Below are positions 1 through 10,770 of a stretch of 64,000 nt of DNA, one piece after another. The stretch is from the NCBI GenBank assembly GCA_004794655.1, contig SMMW01000559.1, forward strand, positions 186,001-250,000, read 5' to 3'. Source of the DNA: Marisa cornuarietis (taxonomy: Eukaryota; Mollusca; Gastropoda; Architaenioglossa; Ampullariidae). The stretch's first letter is position 1. Every line of letters starts with the position of its first letter. The position numbers and the translations under genes were made by a program. The notes under the pieces are model-generated. The model was not told the DNA's origin. It searched no databases and saw nothing but the letters and a program-made list of their open reading frames with translations.

Positions 1-430
1 TTGCAGCGTTACTTTGATATAAATGAACTATAAAGAAATGAATGAATCTAAAAACTCATGTATTAACTTATGGACAATAGTTTGTACTTTACAAATACCA
101 CAGAATGAGTTGCTTTTGAACTGTTAAGTTTCTGAATGACATTTAATACCTTTTAGATTTTTGTTTCACAATGTTATCAGTATACCTGGGCATTCATACG
201 TATATTGAGACAGCTTGAAAAGCATTTTTTTGAGAAAGAAAGACTGTTGTGCTAGTTGGCATAATATGAAAATGTTTTGGAACAATTTAATACTTGCTAA
301 AATGCCTTTTGGTTTTTCTGGATGTACACAGAGAAGTTAATAACGTGTACTGTATATGTTTATGGATAATAAAGTGATGCTAGTAGCAGAATGGATTTGT
401 TTTTGTGATTTTGCAGGAGAGAATGTTAGT
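1..430. other. AT-rich intergenic DNA
   Basis: No open frame, RNA gene or repeat is recognisable here. The stretch is strongly AT-rich and contains an AATAAA hexamer on the plus strand near 367. It could therefore be the 3' untranslated end of a gene lying to the left, but nothing else supports that. Confidence 0.3.
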
Positions 431-438
431 TGACAAGG

Positions 439-639
439 AACGTTTATACAACGTTGTAATCGAACTCTAATAGAACGTTAGTAGAGGGTTAATGGTTGGT
501 TAACTTTGGTTACTTGTAAGTTTAAATGCAACGTTAATACAACGGCTTTTCAAATGAGCAAAATTACTCACTTGTAACGTTCAATGCTAACTCTATGTCA
601 ACGTTTGACGGTTGATATTTCTAACGTTACCGTAACGTT
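439..639. repeat. Cluster of AACGTT palindromes
   Basis: The palindromic hexamer AACGTT occurs eight times: 439-444, 450-455, 474-479, 530-535, 576-581, 600-605, 623-628 and 634-639. By chance one would expect well under one copy in 200 bp. Related ACAACG and AACGTA words lie between them. The cluster directly abuts the satellite starting at about 663, so it may be a diverged older repeat or a flanking element. No function is assigned. Confidence 0.55.
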
Positions 640-662
640 CATACAACGTACTCATGTTATCT

Positions 663-3600
663 GGGCAGTCATTGTCATGTCTTGCATACAGTCATTATCG
701 TGTCTTGGAGACATTCATTGCCATGTGTTGAATACAGTCATTGTCATGTCTTGCATACAGTCATTGTCATGTCTTGCAAGCTGTCATTGCCATGTCTTGC
801 ATACAGTCACTATACTGTCTTCTATACAGTCATTGTCATGTCTTGCATACAGTCATTGTCATGTCTTGGAGACATTCATTGTCATGTCTTGCATACATTC
901 ATTGTAATGTCTTGTATACAGTCATTGTCATGTCTTGGAGACATTCATTGTCATGTCTTGCATACATTCATTGTAATGTCTTGCATACAGTCATTGTCAT
1001 GTCTTGGGGACAGTCATTGTCATGTCTTGCATACAGTCATTGTCATGTCTTGGGGACAGTCATTGTCAAGTCTTGCATACAGTCATTGTCATGTCTTGCA
1101 TACAGTCATTGTCAAGTCTTGAATACAGTCATTGTCAAGTCTTGCATACAGTCATTGTCATGTCTTGAATACAGTCATTGTCAAGTCTTGCATAGAGTCA
1201 TTGTCAAGTCTTGAATACAGTCATTGTCAAGTCTTGAATACAGTCATTGTCAAGTCTTGCATACAGTCATTGTCATGTCTTGCATACAGTCATTGTCATG
1301 TCTTAAATACAGTCATTGTCATGTCTTGCATACAGTCATTGTCATGTCTTGCATACAATCATTGTCAAGTCTTGCATACAGTCATTGTCATGTCTTAAAT
1401 ACAGTCATTGTCAAGTCTTGCATACAGTCATGTTCTCCCTCATGTCTCTCATGCAGTCATTGTCATTCATGTCTTGCATACAGTCATTGTCATGTCTTGC
1501 ATACAGTCATTGTCATGTCTTGCATACAGTCATTATCATGTCTTGAATACAGTCATTGTCAAGTCTTGCATACAGTCATTGTCATGTCTTGCATACAGTC
1601 ATTGTCAAGTCTTGAATACAGTCATTGTAAAGTCTTGCATACAGTCATTGTCATGTCTTGCATACAGTCATTGTCAAGTCTTGCATACAGTCATTGTCAT
1701 GTCTTGCATACAGTCATTGTCAAGTCTTGAATACAGTCATTGTAAAGTCTTGCATACAGTCATTGTCAAGTCTTGCATACAGTCATTGTCATGTCTTGCA
1801 TACAGTCATTGTCATGTCTTACATACAGTCATAATCATGTCTTACATACAGTCATTGTCAAGTCTTGCATACAGTCATTGTCATGTCTTAAATAAAGTCA
1901 TTGTCAAGTCTTGCATACAGTCATGTTCTCCCTCATGTCTCTCATGCAGTCATTGTCATTCATGTCTTGCATACAGTCATTGTCATGTCTTGCATACAGT
2001 CATTGTCATGTCTTGCATACAGTCATTGTCATGTCTTGCATACAGTCATTGTCATGTCTTGCATACAGTCATTGTAAAGCCTTTCATACAGTCATTGTCA
2101 TGTCTTGCATACAGTCATTGTCAAGTCTTGCATACAGTCATTGTAAAGTCTTGCATACAGTCATTGTCAAGTCTTTCATACAGTCATTGTCAAGTCTTGC
2201 ATACAGTCATTGTCATGTCTTGCATACAGTCATTGTCAAGTCTTGAATACAGTCATTGTCAAGTCTTAAATACAGTCATTGTCAAGTCTTGAATACAGTC
2301 ATTGACAAGTCTTGCACACAGTCATTGTCAAGTCTTGCATACAGTCGTTGTCAAGTCTTGAATACAGTCATTGTCATGTCTTGCATACAGTCATTGTCAT
2401 GTCTTACATACAGTCATAATCATGTCTCTCATGCAGTCATTGTCATTCATGTCTTGCATACAGTCATTGTCAAGTCTTAAATACAGTCATTGTCAAGTCT
2501 TGCATACAGTCATTGTCAAGTCTTGCATACAGTCATTGTAAAGTCTTTCATACAGTCCTTGTCAAGTCTTAAATACAGTCATTGTCAAGTCTTGCATACA
2601 GTCATTGTCATGTCTTGCATACAGTCATTGTCATGTCTTGCATACAGTCATTGTCATGTCTGACATACAGTCATAATCATGTCTTGCATACAGTCATTGT
2701 CAAGTCTTGCATACAGTCAATTTCATGTCTTGCATACAGTCATTGTCAAGTCTTGAATACAGTCATTGTCAAGTCTTGCATACAGTCATTGTCATGTCTT
2801 GCATACAGTCATTGTCAAGTCTTGAATACAGTCATTGTCATGTCTTGAGTACAGTCATTGTCAAGTCTTGCATACAGTCATTGTCATGTCTTGCATACAG
2901 TCATTGTCAAGTCTTGCATACAGTCATGTTCTCCCTCATGTCTCTCATGCAGTCATTGTCATTCATGTCTTGCATACAGTCATTGTCATGTCTTGCACAC
3001 AGTCATTGTCATGTCTTGCATACAGTCATTGTAAAGTCTTTCATACAGTCATTGTCATGTCTTGCATACAGTCATTGGAAAGTCTTGCATACAGTCATTG
3101 TCAAGTCTTGCATAGAGTCATTGTCAAGTCTTGAATACAGTCATTGTCAAGTCTTGAATACAGTCATTGTCATGTCTTGCATACAGTCATTGTCAAGTCT
3201 TTCATACAGTCCTTGTCAAGTCTTGAATACAGTCATTGTCAAGTCTTGCATACAGTCATTGTCAAGTCTTGCATACAGTCATTGTCAAGTCTTGCATAGA
3301 GTCATTGTCAAGTCTTGAATACAGTCATTGTCAAGTCTTGCATACAGTCATTGTCATGTCTTGCATACAGTCATTGTCATGTCTTGCATACAGTCATTGT
3401 CATGTCTTGCATACAGTCATTGTCAATCTTGCATACAGTCATTGTCATGTCTTGAATACAGTCATTGTCAAGTCTTGCATACAGTCATTGTAAGGTCTTG
3501 CATACAGTCATTGTCATGTCTTGCATACAGTCATTGTCATGTCTTGCATACAGTCATTGTCATGTCTTGCATACAGTCATTGTCATGTCTTGCATACAGT

Positions 3601-4965
3601 AATTGTCAAGTCTTGCATACAGTCATTGTCATGTCTTGCATACAGTCATTGTCATGTCTTGCACACAGTCATTGTCATGTCTTGCATACAGTCATTGTCA
3701 TGTCTTGCATACAGTCATTGTCAAGTCTTGAATACAGTCATTGTCAATCTTGCATACAGTCATTGTCATGTCTTGAATACACTCATTGTCAAGTCTTGCA
3801 TACAGTCATTGTAAAGTCTTGCATACAGTCATTGTCATGTCTTGCATACAGTCATTGTCATGTCTTGCATACAGTCATTGTCATGTCTTGCATACAGTCA
3901 TTGTCATGTCTTGCATACAGTAATTGTCAAGTCTTGCATACAGTCATTGTCATGTCTTGCATACAGTCATTGTCATGTCTTGCACACAGTCATTGTCATG
4001 TCTTGCATACAGTCATTGTCAAGTCTTGCATACAGTCATTGTCATGTCTTAAATACAGTCATTGTCAAGTCTTGCATACAGTCATGTTCTCCCTCATGTC
4101 TCTCATGCAGTCATTGTCATTCATGTCTTGCATACAGTCATTGTCATGTCTTGCATACAGTCATTTTCATGTCTTGCATACAGTCATTGTAAAGTCTTTC
4201 ATACAGTCATTGTCATGTCTTGCATACAGTCATTGTCAAGTCTTGCATACAGTCATTGTCATGTCTTTCATACAGTCATTGTCAAGTCTTGAATACAGTC
4301 ATTGTCAAGTCTTAAATACAGTCATTGTCAAGTCTTGAATACAGTCATTGTCAAGTCTTGCATACAGTCATTATCATGTCTTGCATACAGTCATTGTCAT
4401 GTCTTGCATACAGTCATTGTCATGTCTTGCATACAGTCATTGTCAAGTCTTGCATACAGTCATTGTCATGTCTTGCATACAGTCATTGTCAAGTCTTGAA
4501 TACAGTCATTGTCAAGTCTTGCATACAGTCATTGTCATGTCTTGCATACAGTCATTGGCATGTCTTGCATACAGTCATAATCATGTCTTGAATACAGTCA
4601 TTGTCAAGTCTTGCATACAGTCATTATCAAGTCTTGCATACAGTCATGTTCTCCCTCATGTCTCTCATGCAGTCATTGTCATTCATTTCTTGCATACAGT
4701 CATTGTCAAGTCTTGCATACAGTCATTGTAAAGTCTTGCATACAGTCATTGTCATGTCTTGCATACAGTCATTGTCAAGTCTTGAATACAGTCATTGTCA
4801 TGTCTTGCATACAGTCATTGTCATGTCTTGCATACAGTCATTGTCATGTCTTGCATACAGTCATTGTAAAGTCTTGCATACAGTCATTGTCATGTCTTGC
4901 ATGCAATCATTATCATGTTTTGCATACTGTCATGTTCTCCCTCATGTTTCTCATGCAGTCATGTT
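663..4965. repeat. 23-bp tandem satellite array, about 187 copies
   Basis: The array repeats a 23-bp unit with core CAGTCATTGTCATGTCTTG followed by CATA. Common variants swap ATG for AAG in the core and GCATA for GAATA or AAATA at the junction. Because 23 is not a multiple of three, all three plus frames read the same 23-residue periodic peptide, giving long overlapping open frames that are artefacts. A diverged block containing TGTTCTCCCTCATG recurs at 1431, 1924, 2927, 4085, 4647 and 4933, with a partial copy near 2411. This imposes a higher-order period of roughly 490-515 bp in the first part. A local 321-bp duplication (14 units, one 1 bp short) links the sequence at 3421 to that at 3742. 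Confidence 0.95.
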
Positions 4966-4989
4966 CTCCTCATCACCTCCGCCCAACAT

Positions 4990-6733
4990 GATCGGGTATC
5001 TTTCCCCGGCAGACTTGTTTATATCCTTGTTCATCACACAGCTGCAGGGTGAAGTATTCATTCCATCACCATATGATGTCACCTAACTCTCTTCATGAAA
5101 TAGCATTTTGCTTCTCATGCTGTCGCGGTCTTTCAGGACTCCCACGCTACCAGGCAGGTCATCAGGCTACACGGGAGCACAGGATGTTGGCTGCAGGGAC
5201 TGGAAAGTGTTTATGTTGATTTCCCTGCATCTGGCCACGAAACTTGAATTTCTATTGACTGTTGTCTTGTCTGGACGGCCACGAGAGAACCACCAGCCAG
5301 CTCTTGCACAAACAAGGAACAGCGAGGACAGAGTTGATGCAGACGAGAGCAAATTTCATTTACCAAACGTATGACAACCTGACAAAGAGATTTGAGAATC
5401 CACATCGGGTACAAGTGATAGGCAACAGTACCCAAACCAGCATCGCCATGTTAACTGGTGGGGAAAGTCTTTGTCTCGCTCTTGTTTGGAGATTTGGATG
5501 TTGCACCAGAGGTAATCCTCTACAGATTACCCCACGATATGGCGAAAGAGCAAACTATCTTCAACGAGACTATCGTCGCTGAGGGCTTTAGTGTCATTAG
5601 TGGGTGTGGGAGGTGTGAACTTATTTTGTTTACTTTATTACTAATGAGAGCTTTTAACCAAGAAAAATCTGTATCGCTGTTGTGGATAAAAGTAGACAGT
5701 GAAGACATGTTATGCTGTAATTAATTTTAAAAACTGACATAGTCAAACTAGTGCTTAATCACAGGACTTTGTCGGATGGCGTGAGCCAAAGTTTACGGGA
5801 GGGTTGTCACCATTGTCGAAGAGCAAAGGTCATGATTTTGTGACAGTTGCAGGTTGGCGAGTGCAACAGAGAATTTGAAACTCGACAAAGTTTTTTATTC
5901 CTACAGACTTGTTATACCGATGGCTTGCGTACACATTGCCCAAGGAACCATGATTAAGTCAGGAGGAAAACAAAACTCGCACCCAGACCAAGGGGCGAGT
6001 TTGTCAAGGGGTTGTGCGGAAAACGTTAACGAGTGATGTGGTCGAGGAATCAACGAAGACACCAAACTCCTTGTCTCAGGCGCACAGGCTGGGCAGCAAA
6101 TCATTCCGCCTGAGCCCCTCGGCGAGGGACGGGATTTAAAGGCTAGAAAACAGATCATGTCGTCTGCTTCCGCCTTAAAGGGAATGGAATATATTTCTAC
6201 TCGACATCTACCGACATCAGAAGACCGAGGGGTAACGCTGGGGCAGGGGTGGGTGGGTTTGAGGTGTTGTTTAAAGCAAGAGAAAGAAAAGAGTGAGCCA
6301 ATCAGAAGATTGAAATGAAAACGCGCGAGAGTTTTGTCGACCCAGTGCATATATCTCCACATATTTTGATATTTCCGTATGTCACTTTTATCATTCAACC
6401 CTAAAATACCGTTTGTTCTTCTTCCGCTGACTCTTATCTCACTGCTTTTTTTTGCCTAATCTTTTCTGGATAAGCCTGGCTAATCTCAAAACCGCAATCC
6501 GTCATTTCTTTTCTTTATTAATTTCTGTTTTTCTCTCTTTTTCTACTTTTTTGGGGCAGATGACTGTTTTTTTCCTTCCTCATTCTGACCTTGGTATTTC
6601 AAAACTGATGTTTCTGTATAGTTTTCACTAAAATAAGTACTTATTTCTTAACAGTTTTCAGTTTCTATCTCAATTTTATTTGTCTCTTTCAACCGAGTAG
6701 ATGACGGAGATGCGTCCCAGCCTGACGTACAGG
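4990..6733. other. Intergenic stretch with an unrecognised coding-like segment
   Basis: Between 5262 and 5724 two overlapping plus-strand frames (106 and 88 codons) read like ordinary protein but do not match any family I recognise. They lie in different frames, so if they derive from one gene it is frameshifted or contains an intron (a GAG|GTAATC donor-like site lies near 5514). No start context, signal peptide or domain supports a gene call. I see nothing recognisable in the remainder. Confidence 0.25.
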
Positions 6734-7007
6734 TCAGGGGCCAGTTGCACAACACATTTCTGATTTTAAACACTTTTAGGCCTTAACTCTATTTAGATAA
6801 TTAGTTTAAAGTGCACACCACAATTTTAGAATTTTTAAAACTAAAACTGCTTTAAGTAAGATAAAGTTGTTTAAGTCTGACTTTCTGTCCTGTCAGTACA
6901 AGTTTTTGTATGTGTTTTTCTGCAATGCATCTAAATGGCTACGAAGAGATTTTGCTTCTTTAGAACAGTTTTAAGGTTTAGAAACGTGTTGTGCAACTGG
7001 CCCCTGA
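6734..7007. mobile_element. Foldback MITE, copy 1
   Basis: A 274-bp non-coding element is bounded by near-perfect terminal inverted repeats. The left end is CAGGGGCCAGTTGCACAAC at 6735, and its reverse complement ends at 7006. Outside-in similarity extends past the 22-bp ends into the flanks of an AT-rich core (for example AACACATTTCT on the left matches the complement of the right arm). A second copy lies at 55632-55896 in the opposite orientation, which confirms that this is an interspersed element. I found no clear target-site duplication, so the parent transposon family is undetermined. The CAGGGG terminus would be compatible with hAT. Confidence 0.85.
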
Positions 7008-7343
7008 TCGAGTGCTGCCAGGGGCTCTGCGTGCTGCCATCAGGAGCGAGCTCCAGTGTATGTAGAACTCCTCTATCCAGCTTCTCAAACTATATTGCCA
7101 AACAAATAATCGCACGTGCACGAACTGATGCCCCACTCTGTTCTTTCCTCGCCTTTTACCTTCCTTGTTCCAAAGTCAAAGCCTGGATAAGCAATTTAAA
7201 TTGTATGACCAGCTTTGTTGCTTATATAGCGGCCTTCAGTGCAGTCAGCCCCATAGCACTACCGGCCTCACCCGACTATGTCGTCCGCTAGTTTCACTCT
7301 TCTCTCTGACCCGAAGAAAACAAAGAGTAAGAGTAAGGGTAAG

Positions 7344-7348
<5 letters not shown>

Positions 7349-7422
<74 letters not shown>
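7349..7422. repeat. (AC)n microsatellite
   Basis: About 37 uninterrupted AC dinucleotides are followed by a short GA run. The Thr-His open frames across it are artefacts. Confidence 0.97.
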
Positions 7423-7425
<3 letters not shown>

Positions 7426-8986
7426 AGAGAGAAAAGAAATTCATTCGTCGAACTTTAACACTTTAACAGATGTTATTGCCAAGATAAAAATCAGCGAACG
7501 ATCTCATCATCTTAGTTTAGCATCCAGAACCAAAAGGTGGAGATTTTATTTAATTGCCTGGTTTTTCTGCAACCATTGATTTGTTTCTGTATTTTGTATT
7601 ATGCACTTCAACGTGTCGTGGTCAAAATGCATGGCCTCTTCCACAGACATGGGTGGATCTATACTCCACATAAAAGCCAGTCCCTCGGAGGTCTCTGAAC
7701 TATCCATACAGAAAACCGACATTAACCCACAGACTGATGTAAAATTGGCCTCTCACCAACTGTCACTGCCAAAGCTGTGATTTAGCAGCCGGCTTATTCC
7801 TCAAGCATCTCGAGTCTTTCGACAGATAACCAAGCGTTTGCATTTCGTTTCCTTGGTCCGTACATTCTAATGTATTGACAGCATCGCTGGTCAGCTAGTT
7901 CCGGTCAAGGGAGATAATTAAATGATGAGTTAGCATCCCCGAGTGTACGTCCTCCACGGCAGTCCACGAAGACGAGAAAGAAAAGCTGCCATGTGTCATG
8001 AGCAGACACATAAAATAAACTTTAGGAGAAGAAACACATCTCATCGCCAAGAACTAAAGGCTGGACGACAGTGAATGTTGCTGAGAAGAGGTTCATCGCC
8101 TTTGGGGCCAGGTTTTCGGTCAACGATAGATTTTCCGTTGGTTCTAACTTCTCTCCCGTTGATCGTAAAATAGGAATACAGAAAAGGTGGCTTTTCCTGA
8201 ACATTCCCTCGGTACTGTTGGATATCGCTACAAAGTTCATGACCTGACCTGCATAGATTCTTAGCTGTTCCGGTTTATCGCTCAGACCTGACCGTTCCTG
8301 CCTGGTCCAAATCGCCCAATATCCTGGCAAAATACAATGGTGCAAAACACTCACACCTCTTTTCCAAGGAAACAAATAACTGTGGGGCAAAAAGGCCATT
8401 GTGGATTTATTTTCTCTCGCTAGAGAGCGCCCCGATGCGCCTTTGTGAAGGGTCTTATCGCTTTTTGTCTCAGCAGCAAAGCTGCTTTCATTGAGCAAGG
8501 AAAGATGGAGGGGGGGTGGGTAGCTAAAGATCCGATCGCCAGTGTTGATCCCTGCTTTCGTGGAGGTTGGGTGGGGTGGAGGAAGAGGTGGCTGAAAGCA
8601 GCAGGAGTTATCTCTGGTATCGCCGCAGATGGCGCTGCATTGATATTCATGAGTAGTCAAGAGTGGGTCTGTCTCAGAGGAAATAAGTGGAACACCAGCG
8701 GAGACATCGTTAGCTCTTGATGTGGCCTGCATTGGGACTCTACTGCATACAGAACAGCAGAGGCCGGACCCTAGAACACGTTTATTGCCGTCTCCCTCTT
8801 GGGAAAGACGAGCAGCAGACTTTCTTCTCCTTCTCCAACTCGTGGACCTTTACCATTGCCTCATCGTCGTCATCATCACGATCCTAAAATCAAAATTTTC
8901 TCAGTATTGGCTTCTTTTTCTTGAGATTGTAGTTAGTGCTTCCTGTTTAACACTGTGGCTTTGTAGACAGTAGTAGTAACGAAACC
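7423..8986. other. Intergenic DNA with one unexplained 236-codon minus-strand frame
   Basis: The only notable item is an uninterrupted minus-strand frame at 8732-8022 (236 codons). It is the longest open frame outside the arrays and the esterase genes. Its composition is irregular, with a Pro-rich patch in the first third, no membrane segment or signal peptide, and no domain I recognise. It could be chance or a lineage-specific gene. I see no other gene in this stretch. Confidence 0.2.
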
Positions 8987-9031
<45 letters not shown>

Positions 9032-9053
9032 TTTAATATTATTATTATTATTG
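8987..9053. repeat. (TTA)n microsatellite
   Basis: TTA/ATT trinucleotides run for about 65 bp with one short interruption near 9030. Confidence 0.95.
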
Positions 9054-10263
9054 CTGTTGATTGTGTAGATCATTGGATTTGTATGAAGCAAAAATACGAT
9101 AGTCCAAAACATCGGTGACCGTACTTGTGCTGTGTTTTCTCTTCACCGCAAAGTTGTTTTCACGAGGGCTAAAGATCCGGCCGCCTGCGATGGGTTCTGG
9201 TTCATCGAGGAATACGGAGGAGGGGGAACGAGAAGCGGAGGAAGGAGGTGAGATTCATCCATGCATGGGGATCCGCGGCTTGAGGAAGCCACGCATGAAA
9301 GTTGCGGACCGAGATGAAAAGCGATCTACCCGCCCAGCGGGAACCCCGGGACCCGGTCACCGCTGGTCATTAGCCCCCCCCCCCCGCCTGTGCCCTGCAT
9401 AACCGAGTTGCATTATTAATGGTCTTCCATGTGTGGTCAGCGCCACCGCCACCGCCAGCGGCTAAGGACTTGGATAACACAGGGGAACATCGATTGGTCC
9501 TACGGCCTAAGTACCGGGGCCACATCCTGCAAACCGGCCCCAGTCCCTTGGAGAAAGGCAGCCTCGTTAGGACCCGACACAGAAACTGTAGGATAATAGT
9601 TTTTTTTGGGGGGAGGATGGTTGTTTCCGTGGCAACCAAAGCGTCTGCGGGATAAGCACGCAGACCGACAGACCATAGGTCTCTATGGATGGTTAAGCAC
9701 GGCTGTCATTTGGTCTCTCGGGTTCATTCGGCGCCCACGGCAAAAGACCCAACTGACTTATAGTTACAGACCGGGAGAGTTTGAGTTGGAGAAGTTGCCT
9801 TTTTTTTTGGTGAATACCCTTAAAATATTCTTTCTGGCTTTTGTTGCTAGGAGAGCGATGGTTCCATTCCAACAACTAATGTCGTGTCTACTCCTCGGAA
9901 ACGTAGGAACTACCTTTCACAGAGAACTTGTCCGCGTGCGGTAATCCACTCCATTGATTCTGTCAGAGATTCTCGTTTTCTTGAGATTCAGTAGTTGCGT
10001 AGACGTGATTCTCAATTACATTGTAAGAAAATCTGGTTCCCTAATTGCAAAATTTTTTTCATTTGTATGAAAGAACGAGAGCAATAGAAGAGAAGTATTT
10101 CCATTGGAGTCATCCACCCAACCATTCGTTCAACCATCTGCCCATCCAGTTGTTTTTGTTAGAACACTCCATGTTAACCACACGCCATTATAACACAGGT
10201 CATGTCGGTTGTGGAAGAGAAGAGCAGGAGTGGGTAGATCACTAGACTCATCGTGCACCCTAT
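9054..10263. other. Gene-free stretch, partly GC-rich
   Basis: About 9160-9580 is noticeably GC-rich and contains a poly-C run near 9376, CCACCG repeats near 9443 and several CpGs. It could be a promoter or first exon of an unseen gene, but there is no convincing start codon, domain or splice pattern. I see nothing recognisable from 9680 to 10263. Confidence 0.3.
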
Positions 10264-10770
10264 TTGTCAGCGACCATGAATCGTGTTATCGACATGGTTC
10301 GTCGTGCAAAGTCAACTTTCAATTCTGGAAAAATTGTTGTCTACAACAGCACTAAACAATTATTGAATGCCAGCAACTGTTTGCTTGGAAAAGCCACTGG
10401 TACTCCACTCCCATCCGTGTTTCATGCACAAAAACTTCCACAGAAATTTGCTGATTTCTCCACCAATAAGATTGTGTTGATACACCAGAAGCTCGATTCT
10501 GCTGCTGTTACATCTTCATCTGTGTCACGTGTAGCTGACAATGGTCCTAAGTTGTCTGGTTTTGAGGCAGTAAGTGAACAGTTTGTTAAGGAAGTTTGTC
10601 TGAGCATGTGAGCTTGATCCTATTCCCCCTTTGTTGATTGCCTGGATGTCCTGTTACCGCATATAAATCATATCATTAATGTTTCTCTCACGTCTGGACA
10701 CTTTTCTCTTGAGTTCTAGTTGTTTATTGTCCGCCCACTTATAAAGAAGTCATCTTTAGATCACACACAC
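10264..10770 (+). mobile_element. Degenerate non-LTR retrotransposon (LINE) fragment, linker to reverse-transcriptase N-terminus
   Basis: The 115-codon plus-strand frame resembles the segment between the endonuclease and the reverse transcriptase of CR1/Jockey-type LINE polyproteins. It has a PxxFADFxTNKI-like block around residues 60-70, followed by a helical stretch. Just past its stop codon the sequence still reads LDPIPP, and downstream IINVSLTSGHF and VRPLIKKSSL-like words are in adjacent frames. These are hallmark words of the LINE RT palm entry region. In-frame stops and frameshifts make it a dead 5'- and 3'-truncated copy. The family call rests on remembered motif style and was not confirmed by alignment. 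Confidence 0.65.

Noticed and set aside
663..4965. CRISPR-like array
   Set aside because: Repeats are directly contiguous with no unique spacers, and the organism is a eukaryote.
584..5086. Dozens of overlapping open frames up to 336 codons with a 23-residue Cys/His/Ser-rich repeat
   Set aside because: They are conceptual translations of a 23-bp satellite read in all three frames. The same peptide appears in each frame and there is no start, splice or domain evidence.
7165..7466. Poly(Thr-His) proteins
   Set aside because: Translation of an (AC)n microsatellite.
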